Notes under the pieces: model-generated | What the model was told of the DNA's origin: nothing | Seen by the model: the letters and a program-made list of their open reading frames with translations, nothing else | The model's database searches: none | Position numbers and translations under genes: made by a program | Part shown: in pieces, positions 8,242 through 16,475 of the stretch | Numbering within the stretch: position 1 is the stretch's first letter | Layout of the letters: each line of letters opens with the position of its first letter | Assembly (NCBI RefSeq): GCF_018829635.1 | Contig: NZ_JAHKKG010000013.1 | Location: 273,494-337,493 of the forward strand | From: Paractinoplanes bogorensis | GTDB taxonomy: Bacteria > Actinomycetota > Actinomycetes > Mycobacteriales > Micromonosporaceae | Reading direction: 5' to 3' | Length of the DNA: 64,000 bases

Positions 8242-9842
8242 GCCTGGACGACCTCGCCGGCGAATGGCTGCGCGGCGTGGCGGCCGCGGGCTTCGTCCCC
8301 GGCGTCCGGGCCCGGGCCCGCGCCGCCCTGCGCGACCTGCTCGAGGAGTTCGTGGCGGCGGTGCGCGCCGAACCGTTCGACCCCGCGCCCGGTACCCGCA
8401 TCGGCGCCGAACTGGTCGACCTGCGCATGTCCGCGCCTCCGGTGCTCGGCGTGACGGTCCACCTGCTCGCCGGCCGGATGCCGGGCATCATCGGCGAAGA
8501 CCCGGTTTCCCGTACGCGGCTGCTCGCGCTCCTCGACACCCTGGTCACCGGTTTCGTGGCCGCCCAGCGTGATGCCGCCGTACGGGCCGCCGAAGAGATG
8601 AACCGGTCGGAAAAGATCCACTGGCGCGCGGTCCAGCTCGACCTGCAGCGGCAGTTGCAGCAGGCGCTCCTGCACCGTCCCGACACCGGCCTGCCCAACG
8701 AGCAGCACCTGCGCAAGACGCTGGCCGCGATGAGCCCCGGGGGACGGCTCGGCCTGCTGCTGGTCGGCCTCGACCGCTACGACGAGGTGATCGACACGCT
8801 GGGCCCGCAGCAGGGCACCCGGCTGCTGTCCTCGATCGCGCGCCGGCTGCGCCCGCTCGGCATCCTGGCCCACCTGGCCGACGACCAGTTCGCCGTACTG
8901 GTGCCGGGCACGACCGGCCCGGACGACCTGATCAAGGTGGCCGACCAGGCCCACCGGGTGCTCTCGGCGCCGTTCCCGATCGACGGTCACCAGTTGCACA
9001 TGACCGTCCTGATCGGCCTGGTCGAGCGGCCGGTCGCGGGCGGCGACCCGGACGGCTGGCTGCACGACGCCCGCCTGGCCCTGCGCTGGGCGGACCACGA
9101 CCGGCGCGGTCCCGAGCTCTACGACCCCGGCCGCGCGGCCGACGAACGCCGCCGGCACCGGCTCGCCGCCGAGATGCCCGCCGCCCTCGAGCGCGGCGAG
9201 TTCACGCTGCACTATCAGCCGCTGGTCCGGCTGGCCGACGGCGAGACCATCGGCGTGGAGGCGCTGGCCCGCTGGCAGCGGCCCGGGGCGCCCGGCCCGC
9301 TGCGGTTCATCCGGGTCGCCGAGCGCACCGGCCTGATCCACCGCCTGGGCCGCACGCTGCTCGAACAGGCCTGCCGCCAGGGTGCGGCCTGGCCCGACCG
9401 GCTGATCAGCGTGAACCTGTCACCGGTGCAACTGGGCGAGCCCGGCCTGGTCGCGGCGGTGGCCGACATCCTGCACCGGACCGGTCTGCCCGCGGGCCGC
9501 CTCCAGCTCGAGATCACCGAGTCGGCCGAGTCGCTGCGCTACCGGTCGGTGCTGGCCGGGCTGGGCGGGCTCGGGGTGCGGCTGGCCCTGGACGACTTCG
9601 GCACCGGCTGGTCCAGCCTGGCCGTGCTCAGCACGCTGCCGTTCACCGAGGCCAAACTGGCCGGCGAGTTCCTGCTGAGCACACCCGACGCGGTGCTGCG
9701 CCACCTGGTCGAGGCCTGCCACGCGCTCGGCATGACCGTCACCGCCGAAGGCATCGAGACCGCCGAGCAGGCGACGACCCTGCGCGACCTCGGATGCGAC
9801 CACGGGCAGGGCTACCACCTGGGCCGCCCCGCCCCCGCCTAA
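8238..9842 (+). CDS. GGDEF (degenerate)-EAL cyclic-di-GMP protein
   Basis: 534 residues. The N-terminal 130 residues are helical and unrecognised. The GGDEF domain (about 150-290) reads HLADDQF where RxGGDEF is expected, so cyclase activity is probably lost. The EAL domain (about 300-530) keeps GVEALARWQ, SVNLSP, LEITES, LDDFGTGWSS, a Lys in EAKLAGEF, TAEGIETAEQ and GCDHGQGYHLGRP. Most metal and catalytic positions of a c-di-GMP phosphodiesterase are therefore retained. The start at 8238 was chosen for the four-base overlap with the upstream methyltransferase. It ends convergently against the AbfB gene with overlapping stop codons. It is one of three GGDEF proteins in the window. Confidence 0.86.
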   Translation: MSLDDLAGEWLRGVAAAGFVPGVRARARAALRDLLEEFVAAVRAEPFDPAPGTRIGAELVDLRMSAPPVLGVTVHLLAGRMPGIIGEDPVSRTRLLALLDTLVTGFVAAQRDAAVRAAEEMNRSEKIHWRAVQLDLQRQLQQALLHRPDTGLPNEQHLRKTLAAMSPGGRLGLLLVGLDRYDEVIDTLGPQQGTRLLSSIARRLRPLGILAHLADDQFAVLVPGTTGPDDLIKVADQAHRVLSAPFPIDGHQLHMTVLIGLVERPVAGGDPDGWLHDARLALRWADHDRRGPELYDPGRAADERRRHRLAAEMPAALERGEFTLHYQPLVRLADGETIGVEALARWQRPGAPGPLRFIRVAERTGLIHRLGRTLLEQACRQGAAWPDRLISVNLSPVQLGEPGLVAAVADILHRTGLPAGRLQLEITESAESLRYRSVLAGLGGLGVRLALDDFGTGWSSLAVLSTLPFTEAKLAGEFLLSTPDAVLRHLVEACHALGMTVTAEGIETAEQATTLRDLGCDHGQGYHLGRPAPA

Positions 9843-10732
9843 ACAGCGTCGGCGGGCACCACGGCGGTGGCGCTCTCGGGGGAGGCCTGCTCGAGGCGGA
9901 CGACGCCGTCGCGGGCGACCCAGAAACGGCCCGGATAATTGACCGATTCCAGAACCAGTGCGGTGCCCCCGTTGACCGTGCGCGGACAGAATGTGGCGTC
10001 CTGGTCGAACAATGACGAACGGTCGCGCTGCTCGAGGCGCAGCACGAAGTTGCGGTGCCGGAGGAAATAGCCCGGATAGTTTTCTGATTCGAGAGAGACG
10101 CAGTCCCGATCGGCCAATCCGGTGCGGCCGGTGAATCGGGAATCGTGCCGGTCGAGCCGCGAACTGCCGTCGCTGATCGGGTCGAAGCGGGCCACGAAGT
10201 CGCGGTGCCGCAGCCGGAGGTCGCCGCGGCCGACCGGTACGAGCCCGACCGTCCGGCCGACCGTCAGCTGCACGGCGGGCGGCTTGGACGGGGGCGTCCG
10301 GGTGGTGGGCCGCTTTGTCGTCGTGGCCTCGGTGGGCCGGTTGTGGCTGGGTGAGCGGGTGACCGACCCGGGGCTGCTGGCAGCGGCCGAGGGTGACGAT
10401 GAGGGTGACGGCAGGATCGTGACGGGGGCGGAGGGCACGAACGGTGGCAGCACCACCCGCTGCGACAGGGTGGGACCTTCGTTGTCGCCGCGCAGCGCGA
10501 GCGCGGTCAGACCGGCGACCAGGATCAGGGTGCCGGTCGCGGCGGCCAGCACGGCCCGGCGGCCGAGACCGCCCTCGGCGTGCCGGCGGATGGGCCCGCT
10601 CAGCAATGCCGCGGAAATGGCGGAGACCCGGTTGCGAGGAGGAACGGGAGGACGGAGCGGACCCTTCGTGTCGCGATAGGGCGGCACCCAGCCGCCGATC
10701 CGCAGCCGATCGGGACGTTCCTCGTCGGGCAT
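9839..10732 (-). CDS. Membrane-anchored AbfB (arabinose-binding, CBM42-like) protein
   Basis: 297 residues. A cytoplasmic N-terminus of about 60 residues is followed by one membrane helix (AVLAAATGTLILVAGLTALAL) and a Ser/Pro/Thr-rich linker (about 95-150). The C-terminal half is a beta-trefoil of the AbfB type: repeats of LRHRDFVARFD, SLESENYPGYFLRHRNF and LESVNYPGRFWVARDG. AbfB modules normally bind arabinofuranose side chains in secreted arabinofuranosidases; here there is no catalytic domain, so a surface lectin or sensor role is plausible. It is divergent from another anchored protein at 10920, and the 187-base gap between them is the least GC-rich stretch nearby. Confidence 0.8.
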   Translation of the reverse strand: MPDEERPDRLRIGGWVPPYRDTKGPLRPPVPPRNRVSAISAALLSGPIRRHAEGGLGRRAVLAAATGTLILVAGLTALALRGDNEGPTLSQRVVLPPFVPSAPVTILPSPSSSPSAAASSPGSVTRSPSHNRPTEATTTKRPTTRTPPSKPPAVQLTVGRTVGLVPVGRGDLRLRHRDFVARFDPISDGSSRLDRHDSRFTGRTGLADRDCVSLESENYPGYFLRHRNFVLRLEQRDRSSLFDQDATFCPRTVNGGTALVLESVNYPGRFWVARDGVVRLEQASPESATAVVPADAV

Positions 10733-10919
10733 GTGAATCCCTAAAGTCTTTCTTAAGCTGTCGGAAAGGCATTCTTACGGCGAATGCGGTCAATGGCAAG
10801 AGTCCGGACTCGCCGGAGAAGGACCGCCGGGAATCGAACCGTCCTCGTGTCCTGCCCGTACCTCCCGGTGACGGCGCCCGGATCGACGGGCCGCCGCGGC
10901 CGCCACCGAAGGAGGCGTG
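10733..10919. promoter_or_regulatory. Divergent intergenic region between two anchored surface proteins
   Basis: The part nearest the minus-strand gene is AT-richer (CTTAAGAAAGACTTTAGG on the minus strand), with a TTTAGG or TAGGGA -10-like element 5-7 bases before ATG 10732. On the plus side GAAGGAGG precedes ATG 10920 at normal spacing. No obvious palindrome was found. Confidence 0.35.
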
Positions 10920-11960
10920 ATGGACGACGCCGCCGATGTTCCGCCCGACTACGACACCGGGACCTATGCGGGGTCGGCGCCACCCGCCGTGGCCGCGTCG
11001 ATGCCCCGCATCTCCGACTACTGGCCGGACAAGACGGGCGCCGCGCCGGTCCCCCCGCCGGAGGCTCCGACGACGATCATCGCTCCGCCGCCGGAACCGC
11101 CGCGCCGCCGCCTGCGTCTGCTGGCCGCTTCCCTCGGCGCGGTGCTGTTCCTCGGCGTCAGCGTGGTGGTGCTGACCCGGCTGGTCGCCGGGGGCGACGA
11201 CCCGGCGCCGGTCCCGACCGCGGCCGGCGACTCCGGCATCATCGTCGGCGGCAGCCCCAACCCGCCGGTCTCGGTCGCGCCGCCGCCCGCGCCGACCTCG
11301 GCCGCGGCCACCACCGCGCCCCCGGCCACGGCGCCCGCCTCGCCCGCCCCGCCCGCCGGGCCGGCCTTCGAGGCGGGCACGTTCGTGCTGGCCAGCGGCC
11401 TCACCGAGATCAACGTGACGCTGGGCCGGCCGCAGAACAACGGCATCGCCCGGGTGAGCTCGCCCTCGGGCAGCGGCGTGGTGCCGGACGCGAAGCTCAA
11501 CGGCACCGACCTGACCCTCACCGCCGAGCGTAAGGGCGACAAGGGCAGCGGCGACGTCCACGTGGTGCTCGACGAGCGGATCGTCTGGACCGTACGGATG
11601 GAGGGCGGGGTCCGCCGCGGCTCGTTCGACATGGCCAAGGGCTCGGTCCGCGACTTCTACTTCGAGGGCGGTGCCAACGAGCTCGACCTGACCCTGCCCC
11701 GGCAGGACCGGCAGATCGAGATCCGGATGGCCGGCGGCGTGCACGAGTGGCGGATCGGCACCGAGGGCGAGTTCCGGGTCAAGGTGCGGGTCCGCAAGGG
11801 CGCGGGCGAGATCACCCTGAACGGCGACCGCGACGAGAGCATCGACGGCGGCCGGACGGTGCGAGCCCGCGGCCGCGACGACAAGTCCGGCGGGCTGACC
11901 ATCGAGGCGGTGGGCGGGATCGGGTCGCTTTCGGTGTCCCCATTGGAGAACAGCGCCTGA
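10920..11960 (+). CDS. Single-pass membrane protein with beta-rich extracellular domain
   Basis: 346 residues from ATG 10920, which follows a strong GAAGGAGG ribosome-binding site; a GTG directly before it is a less likely start. A Pro-rich cytoplasmic segment (1-60) is followed by a basic stop and a membrane helix (LLAASLGAVLFLGVSVVVLTRLV), an Ala/Pro/Thr linker (about 100-150) and a beta-rich domain of about 190 residues made of short alternating strands (FVLASGLTEINVTLG, TWTVRMEGGV-like repeats, GELDLTL-like turns). This resembles cell-surface adhesin or DUF4097-like beta-helices, but I cannot assign a family. It may act with the divergent AbfB protein at the envelope. Confidence 0.75.
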   Translation: MDDAADVPPDYDTGTYAGSAPPAVAASMPRISDYWPDKTGAAPVPPPEAPTTIIAPPPEPPRRRLRLLAASLGAVLFLGVSVVVLTRLVAGGDDPAPVPTAAGDSGIIVGGSPNPPVSVAPPPAPTSAAATTAPPATAPASPAPPAGPAFEAGTFVLASGLTEINVTLGRPQNNGIARVSSPSGSGVVPDAKLNGTDLTLTAERKGDKGSGDVHVVLDERIVWTVRMEGGVRRGSFDMAKGSVRDFYFEGGANELDLTLPRQDRQIEIRMAGGVHEWRIGTEGEFRVKVRVRKGAGEITLNGDRDESIDGGRTVRARGRDDKSGGLTIEAVGGIGSLSVSPLENSA

Positions 11961-12115
11961 TTCGCTCTTGGGCGTGACCACTCACTCAGGTCGCCGTAGT
12001 GGGCTTTGCGTTCTGGACGCGCCAGCGGCCTGCGAAGCCCGCTGCGGTCCCCGCGGGAGCGACGGTCCGTACCCACCACCCCGCCGGGACAGGAAGCCGT
12101 TGATCTGCGGTTTTG

Positions 12116-12129
12116 TCGAAACGCTTCGA
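12116..12129. promoter_or_regulatory. Imperfect palindrome upstream of the GH9 promoter
   Basis: TCGAAACGCTTCGA has five-base arms (TCGAA/TTCGA) around a central CG, the layout of LacI-family operators in actinomycete glycosidase genes. It ends 24 bases before the -35 box at 12154, consistent with a second regulator site. Function is inferred. Confidence 0.3.
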
Positions 12130-12153
12130 GGGGCCGATTCTGTTACGGGTTCG

Positions 12154-12183
12154 TTGACATGGCGTGACGGCTTCGATCAATAT
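12154..12183 (+). promoter_or_regulatory. Leaderless promoter of the GH9 cellulase gene
   Basis: TTGACA at 12154-12159, an 18-base spacer and CAATAT at 12178-12183. The expected transcription start about 7 bases later coincides with ATG 12190, so the mRNA is predicted to be leaderless. Confidence 0.5.
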
Positions 12184-12189
12184 GTTTCC

Positions 12190-14400
12190 ATGTCTCTCTG
12201 GGAGCGCTCCCGCATTCTGGCCGTGGTCGGCACGGCGGCATTGATAACGACGGCTCTGGCGGTGCCCGCGAGCGCCGCCGAGGTCGAACAGGTGGTGAAC
12301 GGCGGCTTCGACGACGGCACGGCACCGTTCTGGGCCAACGGCGGCATGACGCTGGCGCTCGACGACGGGCGCGGCTGTGTGGACGTGCCGGGCGGCACCG
12401 CGAACAAGTGGGACGCGATCGTCGGGCAGAACGACATCGATCTCGTGGCGGGGGAGAGCTACCGGTTCTCGTTCGACGCCAGCGGCAGCGCGGCGAAGTC
12501 GGCGCGCGCGGTGGTCGGGCTGGCGGTCGACCCGTACGACACCTACTTCGAACAGTCGCCGGTGCTGGGCGATACCGCGCACTACGAGTGGACGTTCGCC
12601 GCGAGCACGACGACCGCGCAGGGGCAGGTGGCGTTCCAGGTGGGCGGCAGCCCCGACCCGTGGAGGTTCTGCGTGGACAACGTGTCGCTGGTGGGCGGGG
12701 TGCCGCCGGAGACGTACGAGCCGGACACCGGTCCGCGGGTGCGGGTCAACCAGGTGGCCTACCTGCCGGACGGGCCCAAGGCGGCGACGCTGGTGACTTC
12801 GGCGACCACGCCGTTGCCGTGGACGCTGCGGGACAAGAACGGCCGTTCGGTGGCGACCGGCCGTTCCGTACCGCGCGGAGTGGACGTTTCGTCGGGCCAG
12901 AATGTGCAGACGATCGACTTCGGCCGGTATTCGCGCAAGGGCACCGGGTTCACGCTGACGGCGGACGGCGAGACCAGCCGGCCGTTCGCCATCGACGCGG
13001 CCGCGTACGAGCGACTTCGCGCGGATTCGCTCAAGTTCTATTACACGCAGCGCAGCGGGATCGCGATCGACGACGCGCTGCGGCCGGGCTACGGGCGACC
13101 GGCCGGGCACATCGGCGTGGCCCCGAACCAGGGCGACACGGACGTGCCGTGCCAGGCCGGGGTGTGCGACTACCGGCTCGACGTGCGGGGCGGCTGGTAC
13201 GACGCGGGCGACCACGGCAAGTACGTGGTCAACGGCGGCATCTCGGTGTGGGAGCTGCTGAACGCGTACGAGCGCTCGCCGGGTCTGCGCAAGGTCGGCC
13301 TGGCCATCCCGGAGAGCGGCAACGGCACCCCGGACGTGCTGAACGAGGTGCGCTGGGAGCTCGACTTCCTGCTCCGGATGCAGGTGCCGGCCGGGAAGCC
13401 GTATGCGGGCATGGCGCACCACAAGATCCACGACCAGGCCTGGACCGGGCTGCCGTTACTGCCCAACCTGGACCCGCAACCGCGCGAACTGCACCCGGTG
13501 TCGACGGCCGCGACGCTCAACCTGGCCGCCACCGCCGCGCAGGCCGCGCGCGTCTACAAGCGGTACGACCGCGCGTTTGCTGCGCGTGCGTTGTCCGCGG
13601 CGCGCACCGCCTACACGGCCGCGAAGGCCAACCCGGCCCTGTTCGCGCCGGAGTCGGACGGGATCGGCGGCGGACCGTACAACGACGCCAAGGTGAGCGA
13701 CGACTTCTACTGGGCCGCGGCCGAGCTGTTCCTGACCACCGGTGAGAAGCAGTACTCGGCCGACATCCTGGCGTCGCCCGAGCACAAGGCGGACGTGTTC
13801 GGTGCGGGCGCGTTCGACTGGGGCAACACGGCCGCGGCCGGACGCCTCGACCTGGCGCTGGTGCCGAACCGCCTGCCCGGCCTGGCCGCGGTCAAGGCCT
13901 CGGTGGTGGCGGGTGCGGACAAGTATCTGGCCATTCAGAAGCAGCACCCGTACGGCGTTCCGTACGCGCCCGCGAACAACATGTGGGACTGGGGCTCGAA
14001 CAGCACGATCCTCAACAACATGGTGGTCATCGCGGCCGCGCACGAACTGACCGGACGCGACCGCTACCGCGACGGCGTGCTGACCGGGCTCGACTACATC
14101 TTCGGGCGCAACGCGCTCAACATGTCCTACGTGACCGGGTACGGCGAGGTGAGCTCGCACAACCAGCACAGCCGGTGGTACGCCAAGCAGCTCGACCCGA
14201 GTCTGCCGAACCCGCCGGTGGGCACGCTCTCGGGCGGACCCAACTCGTCCATCCAGGACCCGTACGCACAGAGCAAGCTCACCGGATGCGTCGGCCAGTT
14301 CTGCTACATCGACGACATCCAGTCCTGGTCCACGAACGAGCTGACGATCAACTGGAATGCGCCGCTGGCGTGGATCGCGGCGTACGTGGCCGGCCTGTAA
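12190..14400 (+). CDS. Secreted GH9 endoglucanase with CBM4/9-type module
   Basis: 736 residues from ATG 12190. The signal peptide (MSLWERSRILAVVGTAALIT to PASAAE) is followed by a jelly-roll module of the CBM4/9 type (about 30-175), an Ig-like CelD_N domain (about 185-280, VRVNQVAYLPDGPK) and the GH9 (alpha/alpha)6 catalytic domain. GH9 hallmarks are GWYDAGDHGKYV with the catalytic base Asp pair, YVTGYGEVSSHNQHSR in place of the usual His motif, and the acid Glu in STNELTINWNAPL near the C-terminus. It should hydrolyse cellulose or beta-glucans outside the cell. Regulation by a CebR/CelR-like repressor is indicated by TGGGAGCGCTCCCG within codons 4-8. Confidence 0.92.
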   Translation: MSLWERSRILAVVGTAALITTALAVPASAAEVEQVVNGGFDDGTAPFWANGGMTLALDDGRGCVDVPGGTANKWDAIVGQNDIDLVAGESYRFSFDASGSAAKSARAVVGLAVDPYDTYFEQSPVLGDTAHYEWTFAASTTTAQGQVAFQVGGSPDPWRFCVDNVSLVGGVPPETYEPDTGPRVRVNQVAYLPDGPKAATLVTSATTPLPWTLRDKNGRSVATGRSVPRGVDVSSGQNVQTIDFGRYSRKGTGFTLTADGETSRPFAIDAAAYERLRADSLKFYYTQRSGIAIDDALRPGYGRPAGHIGVAPNQGDTDVPCQAGVCDYRLDVRGGWYDAGDHGKYVVNGGISVWELLNAYERSPGLRKVGLAIPESGNGTPDVLNEVRWELDFLLRMQVPAGKPYAGMAHHKIHDQAWTGLPLLPNLDPQPRELHPVSTAATLNLAATAAQAARVYKRYDRAFAARALSAARTAYTAAKANPALFAPESDGIGGGPYNDAKVSDDFYWAAAELFLTTGEKQYSADILASPEHKADVFGAGAFDWGNTAAAGRLDLALVPNRLPGLAAVKASVVAGADKYLAIQKQHPYGVPYAPANNMWDWGSNSTILNNMVVIAAAHELTGRDRYRDGVLTGLDYIFGRNALNMSYVTGYGEVSSHNQHSRWYAKQLDPSLPNPPVGTLSGGPNSSIQDPYAQSKLTGCVGQFCYIDDIQSWSTNELTINWNAPLAWIAAYVAGL
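12199..12212. promoter_or_regulatory. CebR/CelR-type cellulose operator inside the GH9 coding start
   Basis: TGGGAGCGCTCCCG matches the established TGGGAGCGCTCCCA operator of cellobiose-responsive LacI-family repressors in 13 of 14 positions and has a perfect 12-base palindromic core at 12200-12211. It lies about 10-23 bases downstream of the predicted leaderless transcription start and encodes Trp-Glu-Arg-Ser of the signal peptide. Confidence 0.7.
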
Positions 14401-14428
14401 TCGGCTTTTGAAACGGCGCGGGCGAGCC

Positions 14429-14441
14429 TAGGTTGACTTGT
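14429..14441 (+). promoter_or_regulatory. Leaderless -10 element for the DUF2087 regulator
   Basis: TAGGTT at 14429-14434, then 7 bases and GTG 14442. A TTG at 14433 lies inside the element and is therefore an unlikely start. Confidence 0.5.
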
Positions 14442-14996
14442 GTGTCTGCCGAAGCCGCCCGCGCCGCCGAGATCCTGAGCCAGCTGGCCGTCCCGTTGCG
14501 TCTGCGGGCGTACACCGAGCTCGTCCATCGGGGCGCTTCCGGCGCCTCGATCGCCGAGCTGGCCTACACGCTCGACGTGACGGTCCAGAACGCCGGCGAG
14601 GCCCTGGCCCGGCTGGTCGGGGCCGGGCTGGCGACGGGGACGGCCAACGGTATCTATCGCGCCTCGCCGGGCGAACTGCGGGAGGCGGCCCAGGCCGTCG
14701 GGCGGGCCCAGCCGATCGCGGCCTATCTGGGCGACTATCCGCAGCTGCGGGCCAACTTCACGCACGGGCGGCTCTCGACGATGCCGCCGACGTTGAGCGA
14801 GCGCTACGCGCAGCTGGGGGAGTTGCTGGCGCGCTTCCTGCGGCTCGACGGCCTCTACGACGAGGGCGAGATCAACCGGCGGCTGGCCGCGGTGACCGAC
14901 GACGTGGCCGCAGTGCGCCGCATGCTCGTCGAGACGGGCTGGCTCGAGCGCGACCAGGCCGGGACGACATACGGTCCGGGGCGCCTGGTGCGCTGA
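14442..14996 (+). CDS. Winged-helix protein with C-terminal DUF2087 domain
   Basis: 184 residues. The N-terminal half looks like an ArsR-type winged helix: LSQLAVPLRLRAYTELVHRG, then SIAELAYTLDVTVQNAGEALARLVGAGLA as the recognition helix region. The C-terminal part (LSERYAQLGELLARFLRLDGLYDEGEINRRL, then MLVETGWLERD and a terminal Tyr-Gly) matches DUF2087, a nucleic-acid-associated module common in actinobacterial regulators. GTG 14442 was chosen because a TAGGTT element stands 7 bases before it. Target genes are unknown. Confidence 0.75.
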   Translation: MSAEAARAAEILSQLAVPLRLRAYTELVHRGASGASIAELAYTLDVTVQNAGEALARLVGAGLATGTANGIYRASPGELREAAQAVGRAQPIAAYLGDYPQLRANFTHGRLSTMPPTLSERYAQLGELLARFLRLDGLYDEGEINRRLAAVTDDVAAVRRMLVETGWLERDQAGTTYGPGRLVR

Positions 14997-15078
14997 CCGT
15001 CTACACGTGCGGTGGTCCGGTCTGGGGGCACTTATGTGCGCAAGTCGCGCATCCATTTGGGTCGATGACTGTCTACAC
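14994..15078 (+). repeat. Direct repeat pair TGACYGTCTACAC
   Basis: TGACCGTCTACAC at 14994-15006 and TGACTGTCTACAC at 15066-15078 share 12 of 13 bases and start 72 bases apart. The first covers the stop codon of the DUF2087 gene; the second contains the TACACT -10 element for the next gene. TGCGC-N5-GCGCA lies between them. Confidence 0.4.
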
Positions 15079-15086
15079 TCGGATCT

Positions 15087-15527
15087 GTGGTTGAACGCGT
15101 TCAAGGAAGAGGTCTCCTGGGCTGGACGCTCGGGGTGCTGGCGCTGGCCGTGGTCATCCGCGGTGTCGCCGCGGTGAGCTCGATGTTCGTGGCCGGCCCG
15201 GTGCTGGGGCCGATCTCGATCGTGCTGTGGTTCTTTCTGGGGCCGATCGCCGTCGTGGTCGAGATCATGGCTGCCCTGGCCGTCGTCAACGCCGGTGTGG
15301 TCGTCGCCGGGATGGTCGCACTGGGTCGTCCCGGATCGGTGCGGGCGGCCCGTTACCTGGCCGTCTTCATCGTGGTCGACTCGGTGTTCTACATGATCAC
15401 GACGATCGTGATGACTCCTGCGGCGTACGGGAACGAGATGGTCGTCATGGTGGTCGCGAACGCCGGTCTGGTGCTGGCCGCGCTCGGCCTGCTCCGCAGC
15501 GCCCGGGCCGTCAGTCCCAGTAGTTGA
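15087..15527 (+). CDS. Small four-helix membrane protein
   Basis: 146 residues with four strong hydrophobic segments (about 12-32, 40-70, 90-115 and 120-140) and a short basic C-terminus. No family is recognised. GTG 15087 is preceded by TACACT at 15074-15079 with a 7-base gap, supporting a leaderless start. The stop lies 17 bases inside the convergent gene at 15511. Confidence 0.65.
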   Translation: MVERVQGRGLLGWTLGVLALAVVIRGVAAVSSMFVAGPVLGPISIVLWFFLGPIAVVVEIMAALAVVNAGVVVAGMVALGRPGSVRAARYLAVFIVVDSVFYMITTIVMTPAAYGNEMVVMVVANAGLVLAALGLLRSARAVSPSS

Positions 15528-15933
15528 AGAGCGCATCACCGAGCGTCTCCGGCTTCCAGAACCGGACGTCGTACTCGGTGAGCTGCGGCCATTCCCGCGC
15601 GTCGAAAGGGTCGGCCAGCTCGGCCGTAGTCATCACCCGGAAGGCGCGCGTCTCGACCAGGGCCACGGTCAGCTCCGGGTGGTCGACGAACGTCAGCGGG
15701 CCCGACTCCAGCGCGGTCGCCTCGGCGAAGCTGATCACCCGCGGCTCGGCGAGGGCGGCGACCCCGGTGTCACGGGCGAGGACCACCGCGATTTCCGTAC
15801 GGTCGCGGAAGGCCAGGATGCCCTGATGGAAGTTGGGCGTGACCCCGTCGGACACCCGGAACCCGGTGACGGTGGCCCGGACGCGGCCGGCTGCCTTGTG
15901 ACAGGCTCGGCGGAACTCCCGCAGGTCGGTCAT
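15511..15933 (-). CDS. Conserved hypothetical protein of 140 residues
   Basis: A soluble alpha/beta protein beginning MTDLREFRRACHKAAGRV and ending DALFNYWD. No catalytic motif is recognised. Its ATG overlaps the stop of the flavodoxin-like oxidoreductase gene (ATGA at 15930-15933), so it is the last gene of a MarR-oxidoreductase-unknown operon. The coupling suggests a role in the same redox or xenobiotic response, by context only. Confidence 0.7.
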   Translation of the reverse strand: MTDLREFRRACHKAAGRVRATVTGFRVSDGVTPNFHQGILAFRDRTEIAVVLARDTGVAALAEPRVISFAEATALESGPLTFVDHPELTVALVETRAFRVMTTAELADPFDAREWPQLTEYDVRFWKPETLGDALFNYWD

Positions 15934-16475
15934 GGGAACAGCCCCTCCACGGCTTCGGCCGGGTTGTCGTCGCGGGTCAGCAGGATGAAGCCGGCCTCAT
16001 CGGCCCGGGTGCCGATCCGGTCGATGAGCATGGTGGCGCGCATCGCCTGGTAGAGGCCGTCCGCCTCGAGTCGGGCAAGCGGATGGCCGGCCGTGCACAG
16101 GACAACTGCCTTGCGTACGGAAATCGGATTGCCGGTGTGATGGGCGAACCCGGCCGTCCAGACCCGGTCGAACCAGCCCTTGAGGATCGCGGGGCAGTCG
16201 GCCCACCAGACCGGATAGACGAACGCCCACATGTCGGCCGCGGCGAGGCGAGCCTGTTCGGCGGCGACGTCATCGGCAACCGGGAGATCGGTGCGGTAGG
16301 CGGACTCGCGCGCATACTCCGCGGCGCTCAGTTCGGTGCGGAAGCCCATCGCGTACAGGTCGGAGAGGGTGTGGGTGTGTCCCTGCCGGGTGAGCGTGGT
16401 CTGCAGCGCGGCGAGCACCTCGCGGGTGAACCCGCGGTCGGCGGGATGGGCGAAGACGATGTGGACGTGCGTCAT
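15930..16475 (-). CDS. NAD(P)H dehydrogenase (quinone), flavodoxin-2 fold (KefF/MdaB type)
   Basis: 181 residues. The flavodoxin-2 signature is clear: HIVFAHPADRGFTREVLAAL at the N-terminal FMN loop, FVYPVWWADCPAILKGWFDRVWTAGFAH in the centre, and AVVLCTAGHP. Members reduce quinones and electrophiles using NAD(P)H with FMN or FAD. The gene is coupled to the MarR gene upstream (overlap 16472-16475) and the unknown gene downstream, so induction by an electrophilic ligand through MarR is the natural model. Confidence 0.88.
   Translation of the reverse strand: MTHVHIVFAHPADRGFTREVLAALQTTLTRQGHTHTLSDLYAMGFRTELSAAEYARESAYRTDLPVADDVAAEQARLAAADMWAFVYPVWWADCPAILKGWFDRVWTAGFAHHTGNPISVRKAVVLCTAGHPLARLEADGLYQAMRATMLIDRIGTRADEAGFILLTRDDNPAEAVEGLFP

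Noticed and set aside
10829..10840. GGGAATCGAACC, which looks like the T arm of a minus-strand tRNA
   Set aside because: The flanking five-base segments do not pair and no D or anticodon arm lies at the right distance.
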